A stretch of 64,000 nucleotides of DNA from Mycogone perniciosa. Taxonomy: Eukaryota; Ascomycota; Sordariomycetes; Hypocreales; Hypocreaceae. The stretch is from contig JAOALB010000097.1 in assembly GCA_025331125.1 (NCBI GenBank), positions 1 to 64,000 on the forward strand, read 5' to 3'. The notes under the pieces are model-generated. The model searched no databases. It saw only the letters and a list, made by a program, of their open reading frames with translations, and was not told the DNA's origin. Both the position numbers and the translations under genes were made by a program. Each line of letters starts with the position of its first letter. Position 1 is the stretch's first letter. Positions 59,501 to 64,000 of this stretch are shown here, one piece after another.

Positions 59501-62500
59501 CCAGAGGTAAAGAGGATAACACTTGCGTTATCGGGTTGGGCCTTGGACGCCAGTTCATTGACTGGATCAGGCAGTTCGAGGAGCAGAGCCTCATCTACGA
59601 GGAGGACGTCAATTCCAAGCTCCTGAAGTGTCTTTCCACACGATGGGCTAGCCACAGCCAGGGTGGCATTGGTGTCTTGAACAATGTTTTGCAGGCGAGC
59701 TGCCGGGGCAGCTGGATCAAGAGGAACAAAGGCTCCGCCGGCCATTTCGATGGCCACCATCGCGATAACAGCCCAAGCAGACTTAGGGAAGCATAGTGGA
59801 ACAAGAGTCTCAGGACCGACTCCGCACTCTTGTAGCTTCTGTGCTAAACGAGAAGCGAAGACGCCTACCTGTGCGTAGGTGAGCTCGGCATCCCACGACG
59901 AGATAGCTGCGTCATTGGGCCGAGATCGAATTTGCTCCTGAATCAACCAATGTGTACAAGATTCAGTAGAGGTCGTCAATCGGGTCGATCCCACCGCGTG
60001 CTGGAGGTCCCAAGGGCTGAGAAGAGACACTGAGCTTAGAGGGAGGTTGGCTGACTCCTTGGCAAGAAGTTGCTGAGTGACGTGATCCAAATGAGATGCC
60101 AAAGCCGCAACCTGAGCCTCCACTAATACTGTGGGGTCGTAGAATAGATTCTGTACGATCTTATCGGGATACAGGCTACTAATCATCACAAAAGGATAGT
60201 TGAAGTAGCTTTGCATGGAGTCCATTGTTCGGTCGAGTGCGGAGTCATCAATTGCGAAGATGCTGTCATCCATGTCCTCTGTAACTCCATGTGCAGGAGG
60301 TTGGATGACTAACAGGCTTGAGAAGTCGCAAACCTCCTTGGCATCCAGACTGGTTTTGGATATATTTTGCAAACCATACTGTTCATAGGGAATCATGGCC
60401 GAGCTTAGATTCTGGATTTCATGAAGGAAGGTCGATAGAGTTGCTTCGGTGTTAAGACGTGCTCTGATCGGGACCGTTGCGATCATAGGTCCAGCCATTC
60501 TGTCTGCTCCCAGTATCGGTGCTTGACGTCCTGAAACAGTCGCGCCAAAGACCACGTCATTACTATCGCAATATCGAGCAAGGACAATTGCCCACGCAGC
60601 TCGCAGGACTGATGCTTGGGTGATGGAGCTTTTATCGGACCTCGAAAAGGCAATGGTTGAGCGGTAGAGCTTGCTTTCAATGGTTCCCGAAGTAATGCGG
60701 CGTGGTGGGAATGAAGTACGTTTGGCTCCAGACAGCTCTGTCCTCCAGTATGAAGAAACCGCGTCGTTATCAAGCTCTTGAGTGTACTTGATGAAAGCAG
60801 AGTAGGGCTGTATTTCGGGCATATAAGTACCCCGGTAAGCACAATACAGAACACCAAACATGACCCTCATTGTCCATCCATCGTAGATTGAATGATGGGC
60901 GGACCACACAAAGTAGTTCTCACCGTTTTCAGACACAATGGCGTACCAGCATAGAGGAGTTCCATAGCCCATCAGCAAATTCCGAGACGATGTAGTTATT
61001 GACTCAAGGGTCTCATTCTCTGCGGATTCCCAATGACTGTCGTCATTAAGCACCAGTTGTGTCGCGACACCGTCCAAAGTAACGATTCGTGTTCGAAGAT
61101 TGTCGCATGTTTCTACAACTAGATCCCAGGCAGCTTTAAATCGAGAGACATTCACGTGCTGAGATAAACGGTGGACATATGTAGCAACATAAGAGCCTGG
61201 TTGCTTCGCCGTGAGAGCCATAAGGCCTTCCTGAAGAGAAGAACATGGATAGGCATCTGTGACTGTTTGTCCATCGTATAGACCACACTGTTTGCGTACA
61301 CTGTCCTCAAGGATCGCGCTCTGACGCGACTCGTGTAGCAGACTAAATGGATCCGAGGCAGATTCTGTGACATCCATAGCATCATCCAGAAGGGAAGCCT
61401 TTGAAGCCACAGCCAGTAGCCTGGGGTCATCAAACACGTCCTTCACAGTAAGCGCAACTCCATCTTCCCGGGCAGTTGAAACGAGATAAATAGCCATGAT
61501 AGAGTCGCCTCCAAGCTGTAGGAAGCTATCATCCCTACCAATAGACTCCATTGGCACATTTAATATCTGTGCCCAGATGAGTTGCAATCGTTGTTCCATT
61601 TCGGTCTCCGGTTGACGTTTTTCGCTGTTAGACAATGAGTAGGTTGCTAGAGCATCCCTGTCAAGCGATGATGTTAAGCTTTGTAAAAGCTTTCGATCTA
61701 ACTTGGTAGAGGTAATAAACGGCATATATTTGCAGGGAATAAAAAGCGTGGGGATCATGTATCGAGGCAAGGCAATACTGAGCTCACCAACCACAGCTGT
61801 CAAGCGACTCTGTAAATCTTCATCAAGCGGCAAGAAAGGTACTTCTGAAGTATCAGAATTGATGCCTGCTGTCCTGGTCTCATCGTTGAAGCAGAAGTAG
61901 GCGACAAGAGTAGAGCCGTTATCACCCTTCAACACGTCCACAGCGACCTGTCGCACACCTGTTAAAGCTTGTTGGATGTAGTGCTGGACTTCGCCAAGTT
62001 CAACACGCAGGCCACGAATCTTGATCTGCGTGTCTTTACGGGTTGAAAACTCGATAGTGCCATCCAAATTATAATAGCAGAGATCACCAGACTTGTAGAG
62101 CCTATTCCAGTGTGTTGAATTCGGACGAAGTGCCCACTCAGGGGATGGCACGATGGAAGAATTAGTACGTTCTGGGTCTGCAAGATACTCCCGCAAGAGA
62201 GTCGGGCCTTGGATAACGACTTCACCAAGGGTACCAGTTGGTGCAAGGCGTTGAGGATCCTCAGGATCCACGATCCAGCAGAAGCCGCCAATAGGGCGTC
62301 CGATCGTAAGAGGCGATTCGTCAACGGATTTCCACTCATGCAAGGTGCTGAATACACAAGTCTCTGCAGGTCCCCAGCCGTTGACCAAGCGGACCTTACC
62401 AAACCAGGCACTAAGCACATCACGAGGGACTGCCTCACCTGCTAGCAATAGAAGTTCTAGGCCAGGAACATCGTCTGGGCTAAGAGTCCGGACAAATGAA

Positions 62501-64000
62501 GGCGTGAGGAAGGCCCAGTTGATTTGCATATCTTGAATGAATTGTGTAAGTCCATTCATCCTAGTATGCTCGGATGGAATGCATAGGCATGCACCCGTAA
62601 TAAGAGGAGCGATAATTTCACCAATTGATAGATCGAAGACAAAGGCCGCGAACTGAAGCATCCGGACATCTGGTGTCAAACCAAGCCGCTTGACGATTGC
62701 CGTTTGGCTCGTGCAGACAGACCCGTGCTGCATAACTAGGCCCTTGGGAGTGCCCGTGCTACCAGACGTAAAGAGGACATAGACAGCGTTGTTTGAAGAT
62801 ACCTCGGTCGTTGGGCCTTGCTGGCTATCTATATGTTGTGAAAGCTTTTTGTCAAGTTCAGGCGTAACTTCAACCACAGACTCGACAAGGTCAGAGCATA
62901 GGTCAACGTTTGCCGACGAACAGAGCGCAATCTTGGCCTGTGTTTGCTTGACAACCTGTTGGAGGCGCTGTAGGGGATTCGAAGGATCAAGCGGCACCCA
63001 GGCAGCGCCAGCCTTGTTAATAGCCAAAATGGACACGAAGAACCAAGCGGACTTTTCGAAGCACACATGAATTAGGTCATCCGTCTTAATGTCGTATGTG
63101 CAAGTGAGGTAATTAGCAAGACGGTTAGCTGCACGGTTCAGTTGGGAATAAGTAAAATCACCATCCCAAGCACGGATGGCGAGAGCGTCAGGACGATAGT
63201 CAGCTTGTTCCTCGATGAGCTTGTGGACGCAAGAGTCGATAATGTCAGGAACTTCAGAGTTAAACTTATACGATTGCTCAACATCCCACTGAGAGGCGAT
63301 GGAGAGCCCTCCTAGAGTGTGGTCGGGTTGCGATGCAGCGAGCTGCTCGACGACATGTTTAAACTGTTCACACAATGCGAAAAGTTGTTGCTCTGGGACA
63401 CAGAGCGAGTTATAGATCAGAACAAGTTTGACGAGCTCCTTGTTCAATTGAGCTTGGAGAACGAGTGGATAGGTGAAGTAATTTTGCATACCGTCCATAT
63501 CGTTCTCTGCAGTCTCATCAACAGCCAAGAGCGTGTCGTCATCGTTGTCGCTATATGAGAAAAGCTGGAGTGGCTGGATGACAAGCAAGCTAGTGAAGTC
63601 GCATGCGTCTCTAGTATTGTCATTAAGCTTGCGAATGTTCTGGAGACCAAACTGTTCATAGGCCACCATCTCCATAGCCTGAGTTTGGACGTCCTCAAGG
63701 AAGTTAGTAATGGGCTTCTGGTGGTGAAGATGAATCCGGACAGGCACAGTAGCAATAACTGGCCCAGGCATTTCCGTTAAGCCGGCGAGTGGTGCTTGTC
63801 GGCCTGAGACAGTGGTGCCGAAGCATACATCATTAGTATCACAATAGCGTGCTAGGACTATTGCCCAAGCAGCGCGCATGATAGTGGCTGTCGTGATACT
63901 GGTGGTGCTCTGTGGAAGTTGGATTTCCGCTCTCATTAGCCGTGTAACATCGGACTTGCTAGCGAAGTCAACTGATGTGGACGGGAACGTTGCTTTCCTA
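53599..64000 (-). CDS. Nonribosomal peptide synthetase, at least three modules, terminal thioester reductase (5' end outside window)
   Basis: 3466 residues are visible in one uninterrupted frame that runs off the right edge. The order is partial C1; A1 (about 63240-61640, LFTSGSTGTPKG); T1 (LGGDSIMAI, near 61510); C2 (HHSIYDG, near 60890); A2 (LFTSGSTGKPKG, near 59500); T2 (LGGDSISAI, near 58260); C3 (HHTIFDG, near 57660); A3 (near 56235); T3 (LGGDSIRII, near 55000); then an NAD(P)-binding thioester reductase with GATGFLG (near 54710) and YSQTK (near 54235). The enzyme would join at least three amino acids and release the chain reductively as an aldehyde or alcohol. By-eye specificity codes are DLGFLAGVFK, DVLFCGLICK and DVTLIAGVLK; they do not let me name substrates. 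No epimerase or methyltransferase domain is seen. The first C domain lacks its HHxxxDG half because of the window edge. Confidence 0.93.
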   Translation of the reverse strand, partial: RKATFPSTSVDFASKSDVTRLMRAEIQLPQSTTSITTATIMRAAWAIVLARYCDTNDVCFGTTVSGRQAPLAGLTEMPGPVIATVPVRIHLHHQKPITNFLEDVQTQAMEMVAYEQFGLQNIRKLNDNTRDACDFTSLLVIQPLQLFSYSDNDDDTLLAVDETAENDMDGMQNYFTYPLVLQAQLNKELVKLVLIYNSLCVPEQQLFALCEQFKHVVEQLAASQPDHTLGGLSIASQWDVEQSYKFNSEVPDIIDSCVHKLIEEQADYRPDALAIRAWDGDFTYSQLNRAANRLANYLTCTYDIKTDDLIHVCFEKSAWFFVSILAINKAGAAWVPLDPSNPLQRLQQVVKQTQAKIALCSSANVDLCSDLVESVVEVTPELDKKLSQHIDSQQGPTTEVSSNNAVYVLFTSGSTGTPKGLVMQHGSVCTSQTAIVKRLGLTPDVRMLQFAAFVFDLSIGEIIAPLITGACLCIPSEHTRMNGLTQFIQDMQINWAFLTPSFVRTLSPDDVPGLELLLLAGEAVPRDVLSAWFGKVRLVNGWGPAETCVFSTLHEWKSVDESPLTIGRPIGGFCWIVDPEDPQRLAPTGTLGEVVIQGPTLLREYLADPERTNSSIVPSPEWALRPNSTHWNRLYKSGDLCYYNLDGTIEFSTRKDTQIKIRGLRVELGEVQHYIQQALTGVRQVAVDVLKGDNGSTLVAYFCFNDETRTAGINSDTSEVPFLPLDEDLQSRLTAVVGELSIALPRYMIPTLFIPCKYMPFITSTKLDRKLLQSLTSSLDRDALATYSLSNSEKRQPETEMEQRLQLIWAQILNVPMESIGRDDSFLQLGGDSIMAIYLVSTAREDGVALTVKDVFDDPRLLAVASKASLLDDAMDVTESASDPFSLLHESRQSAILEDSVRKQCGLYDGQTVTDAYPCSSLQEGLMALTAKQPGSYVATYVHRLSQHVNVSRFKAAWDLVVETCDNLRTRIVTLDGVATQLVLNDDSHWESAENETLESITTSSRNLLMGYGTPLCWYAIVSENGENYFVWSAHHSIYDGWTMRVMFGVLYCAYRGTYMPEIQPYSAFIKYTQELDNDAVSSYWRTELSGAKRTSFPPRRITSGTIESKLYRSTIAFSRSDKSSITQASVLRAAWAIVLARYCDSNDVVFGATVSGRQAPILGADRMAGPMIATVPIRARLNTEATLSTFLHEIQNLSSAMIPYEQYGLQNISKTSLDAKEVCDFSSLLVIQPPAHGVTEDMDDSIFAIDDSALDRTMDSMQSYFNYPFVMISSLYPDKIVQNLFYDPTVLVEAQVAALASHLDHVTQQLLAKESANLPLSSVSLLSPWDLQHAVGSTRLTTSTESCTHWLIQEQIRSRPNDAAISSWDAELTYAQVGVFASRLAQKLQECGVGPETLVPLCFPKSAWAVIAMVAIEMAGGAFVPLDPAAPAARLQNIVQDTNATLAVASPSCGKTLQELGIDVLLVDEALLLELPDPVNELASKAQPDNASVILFTSGSTGKPKGMVIQHNSLCSSSDAYGIDLNIGPGTRVFQFSAYTFDVGVLDCLVSLMRGACICIPSDSARMNDLAGAMRSSKANWVFLTPTVADLLSPTDIPDMKVVCLGGEAISKKCADRWVNHVELHGLYGPAEASICAWNPTVGKSGRSTNLGRPISSAFWVVEPSNPRQLVPMGCIGELLIEGPMLARGYLNVSAEVAANWMEDVDWLPGGNKRVYRTGDLVRRNTDGTFDYMGRKDTQVKLHGQRVELGEIESRIYESLPKDMAVVVDVIKAADENTNDSLLAFLWYTEGKAERSQPFGLMQTVSEQVRNLIANLDSSLTRSLPSYMIPSSYLIFEGRPEQTTSGKVNRRALVAHGHGISAQNRLRFAPDLGDNESPTTPMELRLRDLWAQILDIGDLTVIGKHDSFLRLGGDSISAIQLVSLAQQHNIGLTVATIFDNPRLSSMAKAVQMDTPMPVYEATPFSLISGTDKLSALDAVQIQCRLPDSVEIEDLYPCTDLQQGLMALTVTQPGSYIAKHFYRLGKHLDIERFKLAWEQTVIRCSSLRTRIVLFQGTAVQAVIQEPILWSSAYTDLRSFVMSQENSEMTYGSPLCRYAVISQGGENYFALNIHHTIFDGWTLPMMLGTLHAMYAQTEPPSLLPYSSFVKYVLSLDRKAASEYWSIQLRDARRTTFPLGTASINPSSDSKKSTGVLSKSIHFPRSTDPSITKATVLRAAWAIILAQYEQVDDVCFGTTVSGRQAPVPGVDQMPGLAIATVPVRVQLDKQQTLSSFLQNMQSQASEMVAYEQYGLANISKISALAKEACDFTSLLVIQPAQQFASAGNPTEEAIFLPATVEGLTNDELLNNYFSYPLVMQCQLLGDEIQLMLIYNSDLLHDSQMNALSEQFGYVLEQLQTMGDITLAAISVTGPWDVERAIGWNKAGLEPAEACIHDLFSLQATKQPNLEALYSTAGSMTYEEVDQLSDQIALHLTRLGVKPETIVPFCYEKSMWAIVAMLGILKAGGVFLPLDPAHPLSRRQALIDETGARYMIVSPSTAKECEGMTRNNIELSSTFFSTTNSSTLTTQESLVVKPGPRNAAYILFTSGSTGKPKGVVIEHKAISTSLTRECEILGLAESSRMMQFSSYIFDVCITEIFAVLMSGGTVCVPTESERMQHTASFIEQARANAALLTPTFVKTLSPEMVPSLKMLILAGEAPSKEIMDLWRGHVHLWNGYGPAEACVLSTLQAFTSPETSATTIGRGFAHGCWIVDPEDHHSLAPIGCVGELLVQGHALARGYINDTEKTNKLFIDHVEWLPDNVDIGMRRFYKTGDLVRYNPDGTINYIGRKDTQVKIRGQRIELGEIEYQIKLLSPEIEYAVVDITRRDARESLLAFVSFRNEDRKPIGKVQLVPHSNELQELFSQLATNLFTVLPNHMVPKYFIAVEQMPLNSSGKLDRKMLLQTVTELSMEDLAMHLAGQRLPFRDCSSDVEIWIRAQWSMILDMPANTISVDENFYQLGGDSIRIITISKRILDKFGVSLSRSLINSKHTTVSNMAKFVENAQSENTEAHHSGIDLMAKIKSISNSSWISHPQALQANPTTTLPEQSTVFLTGATGFLGTEILRQLVRNPAVGSVVVLVRSKSSLHGMNRIRETAQVAGWWCEEDVGKIEVWLGDLAKARMGLTVTQWARLSGLSKSEVNINAIVHNGAVVNWNADYDRLCAPNVNSTVDLLMATAMSPIQSKFVFVSGGVNTDPNEDRTVVSTLLSNINGYSQTKFVCEAVIQDITRSLPSNQNRLSTVKPGRIIGTADKGIANVDDFVWRVAATAASIQAYPEEPMEHWIYVQDVSTVASSVLSQIFDGTIEAFATLSGGMTVPVFWDLVNSELEVPCKPLSWQDWIERALASMNQIGDKHPLWPVQQFLGQLGVPRTLAQFATAESTEHKQSRMAVKSNVRYLRKIGFIQSSESGFGNVQKEGMIRRVHTL

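Overview
The window looks like nuclear DNA of a filamentous ascomycete, probably a sordariomycete (Hypocreales-like is my inference; no marker fixes the genus). The supports are short introns of about 50-95 nt with GTAAGT/GTATGT donors and CTAAC-type branch sites, an NRPS with a terminal reductase, a Pyr4/PaxB-type membrane terpene cyclase, an Rxt3 subunit, and fungal STAND/NLR genes beside a HET-S-type effector.

Layout. 0.1-1.2 kb: secreted GH18 enzyme (+). 1.3-1.8 kb: orphan coding-like fragment (-). 2.5-5.2 kb: multi-pass membrane sulfatase-fold protein (-). 6.7-7.6 kb: pyrroline-5-carboxylate reductase (+). 8.5-9.8 kb: decayed F-box-family gene (+). 10.1-14.4 kb: NLR with Helo-like, NACHT and WD40 parts (-), broken by two frame lesions. 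15.8-17.6 kb: NCS1 permease (-), divergent from a 995-aa hydantoinase/DUF917 fusion (+, 18.9-21.9 kb) across a GATA-rich intergenic region. 22.2-22.7 kb: ABC-C transporter relic. 22.7-26.8 kb: apparently intact NACHT-WD40 NLR (-) whose N-terminus carries two tandem HET-s-like amyloid motifs. 27.9-28.8 kb: divergent HET-S-type effector (+) with a HeLo domain and two C-terminal amyloid motifs. 29.4-29.8 kb: SDHAF4/Sdh8 (+). 30.3-33.8 kb: Rxt3 (-). 36.7-37.8 kb: NMNAT/POF1-like nucleotidylyltransferase (+). 37.8-51.9 kb: a roughly 14-kb gene-poor stretch with one small Cys-rich gene recognised at 45.3 kb. 51.9-53.0 kb: membrane terpene cyclase (-). 53.6-64.0 kb: NRPS (-), 5' end outside the window.

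How the genes fit together. The most notable system is the NLR/HET-S pair at 22.7-28.8 kb. By analogy with the Podospora NWD2/HET-S pair, ligand sensing by the WD40 repeats would oligomerise the NACHT protein, its N-terminal motifs would nucleate a beta-solenoid amyloid, and this would template the effector's C-terminal motifs and activate its HeLo membrane-attacking domain. Here the receptor has two motif copies in a near-perfect 72-bp tandem repeat, where the well-studied receptor has one. A second, differently armed NLR about 12 kb away is broken, and F-box and ABC relics also lie between 8 and 23 kb, so this looks like fast-evolving accessory sequence. The permease/hydantoinase pair looks like a small nitrogen-scavenging module, and the NRPS/terpene-cyclase pair like the edge of a secondary-metabolite cluster.
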